Notes: a model not told the origin generated them from the sequence alone. A DNA stretch of 64,000 nucleotides from Prevotella illustrans (GCF_017426725.1 NZ_JAERMS010000003.1:62001-126000), one strand, 5' to 3'; numbered from the stretch's first letter, positions 38,259-48,274 are shown. Made by a program: numbers and translations.

Positions 38259-41200
38259 CCGCAAACAGAAACTACGGGACAACATCGAGGCGATACGGAC
38301 GGCATTCATCCTTGACAGGGAACAGAGAGCGGCGACAACCGAAGAGCGTGCCATACTTCAAAGGTACTGCGGTTTCGGCGGTCTGAAATGTATCCTGAAC
38401 CCTGCCAAGGAACTGACGGATGCCGTCCGGTGGGCGAAATCCGACCTCGAACTGTTCGCCCCGACGGTGGAGTTGCACAGGCTCATCCGTGAGAACAGCA
38501 AGGACGAAACGGAATACAAGCGGTTTGTGGATTCGCTGAAAGCATCCGTGCTGACCGCTTTCTACACCCCAAAAGAGATAACTGACACCCTCGCGGACAT
38601 GCTGGCGGATTACAGCGTCCGCCCCGCCCGTATGCTCGAACCGTCGGCAGGTGTAGGCGTGTTCGTGGATTCCGTGCTGCGGCACAGCCCCGATGCGGAT
38701 GTGATGGCTTTCGAGAAGGATCTGCTCACGGGGACAATCCTGCGGCATCTATATCCAGACCATAAAATGCGCACCTGCGGTTTTGAGAAAATTGAAAAGC
38801 CTTTCAACAATTATTTCGACTTGGCGGTATCTAACATCCCGTTCGGTGACATCGCCGTGTTCGACGCGGAGTTTCAGCGTAGCGATTCCTTCGGCAGACG
38901 CTCCGCCCAGAACGCCATACACAACTATTTTTTCCTCAAAGGGCTTGATACCGTGCGTGACGGCGGTATCGTGGCGTTTATCACCTCGCAGGGGGTATTG
39001 AACAGCACCAAGACCTCCGTGCGTAACGAACTTTTCCGGCAGGCTAATCTGGTATCCGCGGTACGCCTGCCCAACAACCTGTTCACGGACAACGCGGGCA
39101 CGGAGGTGGGCAGCGACCTGATTGTCCTGCAAAAGCACCTGAACAAGAAGGAAATGTCGCAGGACGAACGGCTGATGACCGTGATACAGACGGATACGAA
39201 AACCGACCTGACGGACAACGCCTATTTCATCCACCACCCGGAACGCATCGTGCATACGACGGCGAAACTTGACACCGACCCCTACGGGAAACCCGCTATG
39301 GTCTATCTGCACGAGGGCAAGACCGCAGGCATATCCGGGGACTTGCGCCGTATGCTTGACGAGGATTTCCATTACAGGCTCGCCATGCGTCTGTATTCGG
39401 GAACAATCCGGCAGTCGGGAACGGAAGAAAAAGTTACCGTTCAAAAGGAGGTAGAGCGTCCTGCTATAAAATTGGAAACGGTATCTTCGGCGCAGACGGT
39501 GGAAACTCCGACAGAAAAACCGCAACCCGTTGAGGAAAAACCGGAGATAGAGCCACGTCCGAAATATTCTGACGGTGTGCAGCTATCCTTGCTCGACCTC
39601 TGGGGGATGACGGAAGAAGTCAGTCAACAACCGAAAACCGCCAAAAAGAAAAAGGCGGCGAAAAAGGAAAGCCCGACAAGGCGCATTCCGTCCAAGCCGC
39701 AGACCACACAGAATGTTACGGAAAACAAGGAGGCGAAAACGGACAATGCCGCCAAGCCTGCCGACCCTGACGACATCTATGCCACGTTGGACTGGGATAC
39801 CAATCCTCCCATCAACGGCTTCTATGAAATGATGATGGGTTTGACGCCGGAACGCAGGAAGGAACTTCGGGAGCTGGCAAGACAGCATAACGAGAAACAA
39901 GTGGCGGCGGAAAAGACGGAAGTGAAAGCTGTGCCGGAAACTTCCCGAGAGCAACCACGACAGGAGGAAACACAGCCGAAAGTTGCCGCCACGCCTGCTG
40001 CTACCGATGCTCAAGTGGAAGCGGTGGCGACTTCACTTTTCCCCGACATCGAAGCGGAAAAGCCGAAGGAGGAAGTCGTGGACCTTTCTCCGCGTGCCTA
40101 CCACCGCACGCCGGAGATGCACCTGCGCGAAGGCTCGCTGGTGGCTGACAGGGCGCGCCGCAACATCGGCTATCTGAAGGACATCACGCCTTACGGGGCC
40201 ACATTCCAGCCGCTCGACCTGAAAGGCTACCAGAAGGAGAAGGCGTTACAGTATGTTTTACTCCGTGACGCCTACGAGCGGCTGTACCGCTATGAATCGA
40301 ACCTACACGAAGCAAATGTCCAGTGGCGTGAGCATCTGAACACCTGTTACGATGAGTTCGTCATGCGTTACGGCAACCTCAACGCCAAGCAGAACGTGAA
40401 GCTGGTGATGATGGACGCGGGAGGGCGTGACATCCTTTCGCTGGAACGGGCGGAGAACGGGAAGTTTGTCAAGGCGGACATCTTCGATCGTCCTGTTTCC
40501 TTCTCCGTGGAGAGCCATGCCAACGTAGGCTCTCCCGAAGAAGCCTTGTCCGCGTCGCTCAACAAATATGGCACGGTCAATCTCGACTATATGCGGGAGA
40601 TAACCGACAGCACGGCGGAGGAGTTGCTCACAGCCCTGCAAGAACGTATCTATTACAATCCGCTCGTAACCGGTTACGAGATTAAGGACCGCTTTATTGC
40701 CGGAAACGTGATAGAGAAGGCGGAACGCATAGAGGCTTGGATGGGCGAAAACCCCGAAAGTGAACGTATGCCGGAGGTGAAGCAGGCGTTGGAGGCTCTG
40801 AAAGAAGCCGAACCGCCGCGCATCGCCTTCGAGGATCTGGACTTCAATTTCGGGGAACGCTGGATTCCGACGGGTGTCTATGCCGCCTACATGAGCCGGC
40901 TGTTTGACACAGAGGTGAAAATCGCCTACTCCGCCAGCATGGACGAGTTTTCGGTGGCGTGCGGCTACCGCACCATGAAAATCACGGACGAGTTTCTGGT
41001 GAAGGGGTATTACCGGAACTATGACGGTATGCACCTTCTGAAACACGCCCTGCACAACACCTGCCCCGACATGATGAAGTCCATCGGCAAGGACGAGCAT
41101 GGCAACGACATCAAGGTGCGCGACAGCGAGGGAATACAGCTCGCCAACGCCAAGATTGACGAGATACGAAACGGATTCTCCGAATGGCTCGAAGAGCAGT

Positions 41201-42300
41201 CGCCACAGTTCAAGGAGCGGCTGACGACGATGTATAACCGCAAGTTCAACTGTTTCGTGCGCCCGAAGTATGACGGCTCGCACCAGACTTTCCCCGACCT
41301 CAATCTGAAAGGCTTGGCAAGCCGGGGCATCAGGAGCGTCTATCCCTCGCAGATGGATTGTGTCTGGATGCTGAAACAGAACGGCGGCGGAATTTGTGAC
41401 CATGAGGTGGGAACCGGCAAGACGCTGATTATGTGTATCGCCGCACATGAAATGAAGCGTCTGAATCTGGCGCACAAGCCGATGATTATCGGGCTGAAAG
41501 CCAATGTCGCGGAGATTGCCGCCACCTATCAGGCGGCATATCCCAACGCACGTATTCTGTACGCTTCGGAAAAGGACTTTTCGACCGCCAACCGCGTGCG
41601 TTTCTTCAACAATATCAAGAACAACGACTACGATTGTGTCATCATGTCGCACGACCAGTTCGGCAAGATACCGCAGTCGCCGGAGTTGCAGCAGCGCATC
41701 CTGCAAGCGGAGCTTGACACGGTGGAGGAAAACCTCGAAGTGCTGCGCCAGCAGGGAAAGAACGTGTCGCGGGCGATGCTGAAAGGATTGGAGAAGCGCA
41801 AGCACAACCTTGAAGCGAAGCTGGAGAAGGTGGAACACGCCATAAAGTCACGCACGGACGACGTGGTGGATTTCAAGCAGATGGGCATCGACCACATCTT
41901 CATAGATGAGAGCCACCAGTTCAAAAATCTGACTTTCAATACACGACACGACCGTGTGGCGGGGCTGGGAAACAGCGAGGGAAGCCAGAAGGCGTTGAAC
42001 ATGCTCTTTGCCATACGCACCATACAGGAGCGCACGGGCAAAGATTTGGGAGCTACGTTCCTCTCCGGCACGACCATCAGCAACTCGCTGACTGAATTGT
42101 ATCTGCTGTTCAAGTACCTGCGCCCGAAGGAGCTGGAACGGCAGGATATCCGGTGTTTCGACGCTTGGGCGGCGATATTCGCCAAGAAGACGACGGATTT
42201 TGAGTTCAACGTGACGAACAACGTGGTGCAGAAGGAGCGTTTCCGATACTTCATCAAAGTGCCGGAGCTTGCCGCCTTCTATGCGGAAGTATGGGAGTAG
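38248..42300 (+). pseudogene. N6-adenine methylase/SNF2-like helicase, 5' part, interrupted
   Basis: First ~1345 codons of a giant (about 1,930-residue) methylase-helicase typical of Bacteroidales conjugative elements. Visible: SAM motif I (LEPSAGVGVFVDSV, near 135), a motif IV variant NIPF (SNIPFGDIAVFD), a disordered Lys/Glu/Pro-rich linker (about 390-620), helicase Walker A (HEVGTGKTLIMCIAAHE, near 1052) and DESH box (IDESHQFKN, near 1223). The native frame breaks after FY (42282), where the nested element begins. The ORF then runs six foreign codons to a stop. The 3' part resumes at 52629. The helicase halves are separated, so full activity is unlikely. The methylase half might still be made. 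Confidence 0.9.
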
Positions 42301-42418
42301 AAAGCAGAAAATGGCATAAAACTCATATCTGACTGAAATACAGCGGATATTGCTTGTTTCTTCTTAGGGTTGCATCATAGAAAACAGGCAGAAAAGGGAG
42401 CGAAAAGGAGGGAGTTCA

Positions 42419-42473
42419 GTTACCAAATCGTTCGAAAAACGATGAAAGGAAAAGGACGGCTGAAAGTGGTAAC
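42419..42473 (+). repeat. Nested inverted repeats at the left end of the inner element
   Basis: GTTACCA (42419-42425) pairs with TGGTAAC (42467-42473), and within it ATCGTT-CGAAA-AACGAT forms a second perfect palindrome (42427-42443). It lies 85 bp before the first integrase and could be arm-type or accessory binding sites. A -7-like TAATTTTG stands at 42537-42544. The stretch 42301-42557 has no gene. Confidence 0.45.
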
Positions 42474-42557
42474 TAAAACGGAGTTTTCTCTTTCATTATC
42501 AATGTTTTGCATCGTTCAAAGTTCCTCAAAGAAGTGTAATTTTGCAAGTAAAAAACA

Positions 42558-43811
42558 ATGGAAAAAGAAAAATTCAAGCTGCTTTTCTACCTCAAGAGAG
42601 GTACGCAGGACAAAAACGGAAAAAGTCCCATCATGGGACGCATCAGCGCAGGACGCTCTATGGTACAGTTCAGTTGCAAATGCTCGTGTACTCCTCGTTT
42701 GTGGGACAGTCGCAAAAACCGACTGCTGGGCAAGAGTGCCGAAGCCGTATCGGTAAACAAGGAACTTGACCGCCTTCAGGTGAGCATACACAAGGTTTAT
42801 GAGTCTCTTTCGGGTAGCTCCGATGCCCCCATTACGGCAGAGAGAGTACGGGAACTTGTATTCGGACTAAATAGCGAATCTCAAGAACTGCTGCATCATA
42901 CAGACGAGTATATCGACCGCTTCCGTGAGCGCGTGGGCATAGACCGCAGCGAGCGGAGGCTGAAATGTCTGCTGCTCTTCCGCAAGCATCTGGCAAACTT
43001 CGTCAGATATCGCTACCGTGTGGAGGATATTCCCGTACAGAAAGTGGACACAGTCCTCATCAAAGACTTGGAGGACTACTTCGCCAAAGAAAAGGGATTC
43101 AAGCTCAACACTTCGGCTGGTTATCTCTCCATGCTGGCTTCCTTGCTCAAAGACCTGCATAAACGGCATATCATTGACACCTATCCCTTCATCAACCATT
43201 CCATTCGTTGGGAGGTGGGCACTCCACGTTACATCACAAGGGAAGAGGTAGGTCGTATCGCAGCCTTGGGAGAAGATAAATTGCAAGGCTATGAAAAAGT
43301 GTCGAGGGATATGTTCCTTTTCTCCTGCCTGACGGGGCTTTCCTATACCGACGTGTATCACTTGACGGAGCAGCACATCTTTCACGAAGCGGGAATGACT
43401 TGGATACGCAAGCCGAGAATGAAGACGGGCAACGTGTGCCACATCCCCCTACTTCCCGAAGCCGCTGCCATTATCGAGCGTTATCGGGGCATTCACACGA
43501 GGGCTTTCCGACACGAACCGCCCAAGGGGTATCTGCTGCCCATACCTGGATGCGACACGGTAAACATACACCTCAAAAAGATAGCGCGGCTTTGCGGTAT
43601 TCAGAAAACGTTGACCTATCACATGGCACGGCATACCTTCGCATCTCAGATGACACTGTCGGAGGGCGTGTCCATTGAGAGCGTTTCCAAAATGCTCGGA
43701 CACAGTCAAATCAAAACCACGCAAGTGTATGCGGAGACTTCTCCCGAGCGTGTCTTTCTGGACATAGAGAAAATACTTCCACAACTCGCACATTATCAAC
43801 TGACCAACTAA
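42558..43811 (+). CDS. Tyrosine recombinase (inner element integrase 1)
   Basis: A 417-residue site-specific recombinase of the Bacteroidetes integrase group. The N-terminal arm-type domain resembles IntDOT's (KLLFYLKRGTQDKNGKSPIM, MGRISAGRSMVQFSCK). The catalytic domain shows TGLSYTDV, HMARHTFAS (H-x-x-R), MLGHSQIKTTQVYAE (His and nucleophilic Tyr). As in IntDOT the first catalytic Arg is Ser. The next integrase starts 12 bp after the stop, so the pair is an operon. It probably mediates or once mediated movement of the inner element. Confidence 0.93.
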   Translation: MEKEKFKLLFYLKRGTQDKNGKSPIMGRISAGRSMVQFSCKCSCTPRLWDSRKNRLLGKSAEAVSVNKELDRLQVSIHKVYESLSGSSDAPITAERVRELVFGLNSESQELLHHTDEYIDRFRERVGIDRSERRLKCLLLFRKHLANFVRYRYRVEDIPVQKVDTVLIKDLEDYFAKEKGFKLNTSAGYLSMLASLLKDLHKRHIIDTYPFINHSIRWEVGTPRYITREEVGRIAALGEDKLQGYEKVSRDMFLFSCLTGLSYTDVYHLTEQHIFHEAGMTWIRKPRMKTGNVCHIPLLPEAAAIIERYRGIHTRAFRHEPPKGYLLPIPGCDTVNIHLKKIARLCGIQKTLTYHMARHTFASQMTLSEGVSIESVSKMLGHSQIKTTQVYAETSPERVFLDIEKILPQLAHYQLTN

Positions 43812-43823
43812 AACCGCAGAACA

Positions 43824-45143
43824 ATGAAAAGTACATTTGCCATACTATTCTACATAGATAGAAGCAAGACCAATGAAGACGGACTATGCGTAATCCGTTG
43901 CCGTATTACCTGTAACGGAACGTCCTCATCGTTTTCCACGCAGTTGCAAACTTCCCCCGACGAGTGGCTTGCCCGAAAAGGGTACATCAAGGCGACAACA
44001 GGTAATTCAAGCGGCATCAATCTGCAACTGAACTCAATAGAAGAGTGCTTGCATTCACTCTATGAACGTACATTAAGGGAAGAAAACTATATCACGGCGG
44101 AATACCTCAAGGAGCGTTATATGCAGCAAAGTCGCCCCATGCCAACACTTACGAAGCTATATCAATCCGTTTGTGAATACAAGGAGGAATTGCAGGGCAG
44201 AACCTTAAGCAAGGCAACTGTCAGGGCTTTTAAGGATAGCTACAAGAGTTTTGTTCATTTCCTGCAAGTAAGGGACAGGGCAGACTGTATGCCCACAGAG
44301 GTGGACAAGACTTTGCTTGAGGACTATCGCCTTTTTATGCTTCGGGACTTGGAAAACAAGGAAAGCAGTGTCGGCAACCGCCTACGCCACTTGCATCAGG
44401 TCATTCGCAAGGCATTGCAGGAGCGATACGTTCGTGAAGACCCTTTTGAACTCATAGACATAGAAACGCCTACCTACGAGCGCAATGCACTTACGGCGGA
44501 CGACCTGCAAAAACTCTTGGCTTACCGTCCGCACCGCTCGACAGATAACCATTGCAGACTTATTTTCCTCTTGGGATGTTTCACGGGGCTGGCATTCTCA
44601 GACTTAAAGAAACTCCGAATGGACGATGTTTATACATTCGGGGATGGGCGTAGGTACATATCGCTCTGTCGCACAAAGACACAGAACAGGAGCATTGTCC
44701 CCTTGTTGCCCATTGCCGAAGAGATACTCACCATTGTCAGTGACGGACGAAAGGAGGGTTTGCTCTTTCGTGAGTTCCCCACGAATAGCCATTTCAACCG
44801 CAAGATAAGGGACATCATCATCAAGGCAGGACTCCCACCTCATACCGAAGCCACCTCGCACACGGCACGACATACTTTTGCGACAACTATCTGCTTGGAG
44901 AACGGTCTACCGATAGAAACCGTCAGTAAGATGCTCGGACACCGTTTCATTTCCACCACAGAACTTTACGCAAAGGTCAGCAAGGGTAAGATTGCCCGTG
45001 AGATGCAGCCACTCATGGGCAGCAATATCACAAGGAAACTTAGAGAGGCTTTGCGTGTCTGCCCGCCCAAAAAGCCAAGCGGAGAGCAAGCAGTTTTTCT
45101 TTTGGCTGCAAAGCAACCATCATTGAATATCAACGCTAAATGA
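43824..45143 (+). CDS. Tyrosine recombinase (inner element integrase 2)
   Basis: A 439-residue recombinase. N-terminal domain MKSTFAILFYIDRSKTNEDG, core-binding region (about 100-215), and catalytic domain with TGLAFSDLKKL, HTARHTFAT (H-x-x-R) and MLGHRFISTTELYAK (His, Tyr). The position of the first catalytic Arg is Ala here, differing from Ser in the two other integrases of the window. It is co-transcribed with the preceding integrase, and its stop overlaps the next gene by 4 bp (ATGA). Tandem integrases are frequent in Bacteroidales elements, and whether both are needed is unknown. Confidence 0.93.
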   Translation: MKSTFAILFYIDRSKTNEDGLCVIRCRITCNGTSSSFSTQLQTSPDEWLARKGYIKATTGNSSGINLQLNSIEECLHSLYERTLREENYITAEYLKERYMQQSRPMPTLTKLYQSVCEYKEELQGRTLSKATVRAFKDSYKSFVHFLQVRDRADCMPTEVDKTLLEDYRLFMLRDLENKESSVGNRLRHLHQVIRKALQERYVREDPFELIDIETPTYERNALTADDLQKLLAYRPHRSTDNHCRLIFLLGCFTGLAFSDLKKLRMDDVYTFGDGRRYISLCRTKTQNRSIVPLLPIAEEILTIVSDGRKEGLLFREFPTNSHFNRKIRDIIIKAGLPPHTEATSHTARHTFATTICLENGLPIETVSKMLGHRFISTTELYAKVSKGKIAREMQPLMGSNITRKLREALRVCPPKKPSGEQAVFLLAAKQPSLNINAK

Positions 45144-45643
45144 AGATGAAGATAAAGATGAAACAGCACAACAAACAGGAACTTTTCTACTTTCGATTGA
45201 AGTTAAGAAGTTACATGAGTGAGCATCATCCCGAGAGATTGCAAGACACGGAGTTTATCACCGCACGAGCTGATATGGCTCTTACCGCCTACTGCGATGC
45301 CGTAGTGCAAGGTTTCACGCACCCCGAAGCGGAGAGCATGGCAAGTGAGGTTTTGTATCAGGGCTTGCACTTTTCCAAGTATGATACGCTTGTATCCGTC
45401 TTGGAGAACGAGTTTGAAAGGGAACTGCCTGCACCGCTCCCAGAGAAACTCGTACCTATACTGTTGTCGAACAAGGCTATTCAAGCCACATTCGACAAAT
45501 TCGGTTTGACGGACACATTGGCTTCTGACGAGCAATACGGCCGTCTTTACACCGAACTCACAGGCACGATAGTGCTGCTCATCGAGAGCAACAATCTGCC
45601 AACGGTCAAACTGACGGAGGAAGCAAGTCCAAAGGCGTTGTAG
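45140..45643 (+). CDS. DUF1896-like protein
   Basis: A 167-residue paralogue of the DUF1896 gene at 37806. Shared segments are LRSYMSEHHPERLQDTEFIT, EVLYQGLHFSKYDTLVSVLE and YGRLYTELTGTIVLLIES. Function unknown. It overlaps the integrase 2 stop by 4 bp, so it is translationally coupled. In the outer element the equivalent gene precedes the methylase/helicase, but here it follows the integrases and no helicase is present, suggesting the inner element has lost or never had that gene. Confidence 0.82.
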   Translation: MKMKIKMKQHNKQELFYFRLKLRSYMSEHHPERLQDTEFITARADMALTAYCDAVVQGFTHPEAESMASEVLYQGLHFSKYDTLVSVLENEFERELPAPLPEKLVPILLSNKAIQATFDKFGLTDTLASDEQYGRLYTELTGTIVLLIESNNLPTVKLTEEASPKAL

Positions 45644-45934
45644 GCAAAGGCAGACGCAAAGCCCCTGAAGCCGTTTCTTATCGTGCAAAGGTACAACGGT
45701 AGCCTATCTGCCCTGACAAGGTCGAGTCCTGCGGATGAAGAGAAGAATCTCCACCGCAGGATTTTTCTGTTTCAAGGTGGTATTGCCATTTTCTATATCC
45801 ATGCGGTCGTATTCATCTCTCCCAACCTTGCAGGGCTGGGCTGCCGTAGAGAGTATAGGCACGACAAGAATACGGCATACTCAGGCTCTTTGGACGCAAG
45901 GCGTAACAACTAACAACAGATAGGACTGACGATA

Positions 45935-46085
45935 ATACGGACAATCTATTGTTTGTACAATTTGTTGTCATGACTATCTGTTGTCAAAACTATATATCGT
46001 CAAAATAATCTATCGATAAAACTATCTATCGACACTTCGACTTCTCAATTTGTCGAACTATCGAACTGTCGATAGACCAACAAAT
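45935..46085 (+). repeat. AT-rich region of iterated CTATC/GTCGA motifs
   Basis: About 150 bp in which short related units recur: CTATCTGTTGTCAAAA, CTATATATCGTCAAAA, CTATCGATAAAA, CTATCTATCGACAC, CTATCGAACTGTCGATAG. The last is itself an inverted repeat. It looks like iterons or a multi-site protein-binding region. It is the main feature of the 666-bp gap 45644-46309. The small ORFs there show no support. Confidence 0.5.
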
Positions 46086-46197
46086 ATGCAATAAAAGGAA
46101 AGAGCCGGCACCTCATCTCATTACCGCAATAATGCTGAGGAATTTCCTCGTGAGCTTTTCTCTTGTTTTCCTAACATTTCTCTGCTTTTCCTCATTC

Positions 46198-46229
46198 CTT
46201 GCAGCGATGCTCTTGACCACTTACTTTTG
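46198..46229 (+). promoter_or_regulatory. Likely promoter of the inner-element HTH operon
   Basis: CTTG (46198-46201), a 20-bp spacer and TACTTTTG (46222-46229), one mismatch from TTTG/TAnnTTTG, 80 bp before the HTH gene. Confidence 0.5.
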
Positions 46230-46309
46230 CACCCGATAAGTACGGCAACGGGCAGCATAACAGCTCCATTGCCGAATAACAATAAAGTAACCAAAACAGA
46301 ATTAAGGCA

Positions 46310-46579
46310 ATGAAACTCATTATCATCGACCGCAAAGCGTGGGAGCGGCACCGCTCTGAATTTGCAGACTTTATCCACCACGTGGAAAAACTCATCGGCA
46401 ATCCGCCTGAGACCGAGCAATGGCTCGACAACGAAGCCGTGTGCAAGCGTTTAGGCATCAGCAAGCGTACCCTACAATCATACCGAGATACGGGCAAAAT
46501 CCCTTTCTCCATGATTGGACACAAGTGTTATTACAAACAGACCGACATCAGTGAAATGCTGAATGCAGTCAAGGATTGA
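46310..46579 (+). CDS. Helix-turn-helix (excisionase-like) protein
   Basis: An 89-residue HTH_17-type DNA-binding protein. The N-terminal helix RKAWERHRSEFADFIHHVEK is followed by WLDNEAVCKRLGISKRTLQS and YRDTGKIPFSMIGHKCYYK. Same family as Xis2c and Xis2d of the outer element, and likewise paired with a second HTH gene 20 bp downstream. A role as recombination directionality factor of the inner element is plausible but not shown. Confidence 0.82.
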   Translation: MKLIIIDRKAWERHRSEFADFIHHVEKLIGNPPETEQWLDNEAVCKRLGISKRTLQSYRDTGKIPFSMIGHKCYYKQTDISEMLNAVKD

Positions 46580-46599
46580 AATCAAAGAATGAATGAATT

Positions 46600-46914
46600 A
46601 TGGCAGAGAATGAAATCATTACGCGGGAAGACCCTCAGATGCAGTTGTTTTCACAACTGATGGAGGGCATCTTAAAGAAACTGGAGCGTTATTGCGCCAC
46701 AGCTCGTCCGATGTTAGATGGCGAGGTTTACCTTTCGAGCGAGGAAGTGTGCAGCCACTTACGACTCAGCACACGCACGCTCCAAGAGTACAGAAATGCA
46801 AGAATACTTCCTTTCTACAAAATCGGAGGGAAGATACTCTACAAGCAGAGCGACATACAAGCCATGCTTGAAAAACACTATAACCCGATACCCAAGAAAT
46901 TATGGCAAGAATAG
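46600..46914 (+). CDS. Helix-turn-helix (excisionase-like) protein
   Basis: A 104-residue DNA-binding protein. After LFSQLMEGILKKLERYCATA comes the HTH domain YLSSEEVCSHLRLSTRTLQE with YRNARILPFYKIGGKILYKQ, very close in pattern to the HTH gene at 32361 of the outer element. Its end overlaps the next gene by 13 bp, so HTH-HTH-DUF3408 form one translational unit. Confidence 0.82.
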   Translation: MAENEIITREDPQMQLFSQLMEGILKKLERYCATARPMLDGEVYLSSEEVCSHLRLSTRTLQEYRNARILPFYKIGGKILYKQSDIQAMLEKHYNPIPKKLWQE

Positions 46915-47411
46915 ATGAAAAAAGGAAACAACGCTTGGAACAAGCCATTAGAGATATGGGAAATTATGGCGTTAAGCTCCGCAAGCCCGAAGAGTTACCC
47001 GATTTTGACCAGCCCTCCGATTATGAAGAGGGAAAGAGAAGGTTTGAGCCTGTTTATAAAGTTGAGGAACAAAATGACAAGGAGAGTAACAAGGATTTTT
47101 CTCAACCGTCCTATCAAGAAACAGCGTTGTCGCCAACAGAAAGGGCTACTTCTACCGAAGAATTTCATCAAAGAATAGGAAAAACAAAGGACAGAAAGCA
47201 ATTATCCGAGTTTCAGGGGAAATATCTCCAGCCCTTTCGCAACAGCCACCGCAAAGCCGTGTATGTATCAGAGGAAACCCAACGAAAGTTAGACTTCGTG
47301 GTGCGGAGAATCGGTGAGCATGGAGCGAGCGTTTCGGGATATGTCGAACAGGTACTGCGGGAACACCTCGACCAATACAAGGAAGATGTGGAAAGATGGA
47401 GGAAACTCTGA
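46902..47411 (+). CDS. DUF3408 family protein
   Basis: A 169-residue basic protein of the DUF3408 family, common in Bacteroidales conjugative elements near mobilization genes. The C-terminal half (KAVYVSEETQRKLDFVVRRI, then GEHGASVSGYVEQVLREHL) looks like a ribbon-helix-helix-type DNA-binding module. The N-terminal half is charged and probably disordered. It overlaps the HTH gene upstream. The next gene is a mob gene 192 bp on, across a repeat-rich region that may be oriT. Function inferred as mobilization or partition accessory. Confidence 0.75.
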   Translation: MARIDEKRKQRLEQAIRDMGNYGVKLRKPEELPDFDQPSDYEEGKRRFEPVYKVEEQNDKESNKDFSQPSYQETALSPTERATSTEEFHQRIGKTKDRKQLSEFQGKYLQPFRNSHRKAVYVSEETQRKLDFVVRRIGEHGASVSGYVEQVLREHLDQYKEDVERWRKL

Positions 47412-47603
47412 ATTACTGCATTCCTCGAATGCAAGCCTACGCCGAGTTACTGTATTCAATGAATGCAGTAACACAGCAGGGGCTTATAATCCCATTTTCT
47501 ACATCAGCAAGGTGTGTCTTTGTACCACAAATTGCCATTTGTACCACAAAGACCCTTGCCCCGAAAGGGGATTAAATCACTCCAAAGTCGTGATTAGAAA
47601 GCA
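47412..47603 (+). other. Repeat-rich spacer before mob gene, oriT candidate
   Basis: It holds GCATTC-CTC-GAATGC (about 47420), a 12-bp inverted repeat TTACTGTATTCA/TGAATGCAGTAA (about 47448-47472), two direct copies of TTTGTACCACAAA spaced 6 bp apart (about 47518-47549), and a CCCC-GAAA-GGGG hairpin (47563-47574). Such clusters before a relaxosome gene are typical of transfer origins. No nick site can be identified by eye. Confidence 0.45.
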
Positions 47604-48023
47604 ATGAAGAAGCAAAAACAAAAGAAGCCAGACGGCAGATGTGCCACCTGCCCACGATGGGACAGATGGCACATCAGAATACCTAATTCCGAAGACCAGC
47701 AGAAACTTATCAGACTCTATCGCAAGTCGGGAGCAAAGACAAAGAGCGACTTTGTCCGAGCAAGGCTTCTTGGTGAATCTTTTAAGGTCATCACCCAAGA
47801 CCCTGCAAAAGAACCTTACTTGGAGAAACTCTCAGAAATCGTTGCCTTGGCTCATAAGATAGGAGTTCTGTACAACGAAGTCGTGAAAGTCCTCAATACT
47901 TATCATTCTGTTGCCACTGCTCAACAACTGCTCGGCAAACTCGAAACCTATTCCCAAATTCTCATCAGACTACAACAGCAAGCAGTACAACTGACAAAAT
48001 CCTTTGGGAGTAGAGAAGAATGA
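47604..48023 (+). CDS. MobA-like relaxosome accessory protein
   Basis: A 139-residue basic protein, probably a ribbon-helix-helix mobilization protein. The N-terminal core RWHIRIPNSEDQQKLIRLYR and SGAKTKSDFVRARLLGESF fits the strand-helix-helix pattern of MobA/MobC-type accessory proteins, followed by helices (LSEIVALAHKIGVLYNEVVK). In related elements a relaxase gene (mobB) follows immediately. Here it is missing, replaced by a degenerate gap and IS4351, so the inner element cannot mobilise itself without help. Assignment from pattern and context only. Confidence 0.6.
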   Translation: MKKQKQKKPDGRCATCPRWDRWHIRIPNSEDQQKLIRLYRKSGAKTKSDFVRARLLGESFKVITQDPAKEPYLEKLSEIVALAHKIGVLYNEVVKVLNTYHSVATAQQLLGKLETYSQILIRLQQQAVQLTKSFGSREE

Positions 48024-48191
48024 ATGCTGATAAATCATAACACCCATACTCGTATCGTACCGCGAATGTCCAATCCCTCTTTGGATGATACAAAAGGGTC
48101 ACTTTGAACGATTACATAGGACCAGTTTCAACGATTTTTCCACTCTGCCCTAATACTTTATCTTTTGGAAAGTACATTGATAATCAGATAA

Positions 48192-48274
48192 TTATTTCAA
48201 TAACTCCCGATTTGGAGTATTACCCCACATTTATTATTTTTTTATTTTGACAATTCCCGATTTGGGGCATTACC
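48192..48274 (-). repeat. Duplicated 33-bp gene-end segment
   Basis: On the minus strand the last 10 codons plus stop of the fragment gene (GNAPNRELSK, 48242-48274) recur 17 bp downstream as GNTPNRELLK plus stop (48192-48224). About 25 of 33 bases match. Confidence 0.6.

Noticed and set aside
40303..41838. 511-codon minus-strand ORF within the methylase/helicase gene
   Set aside because: It is antisense to the conserved helicase domain and has no domain of its own.
45683..45923. Two overlapping short ORFs after the inner DUF1896 gene
   Set aside because: No family resemblance and no promoter or ribosome site. Overlapping frames suggest chance.
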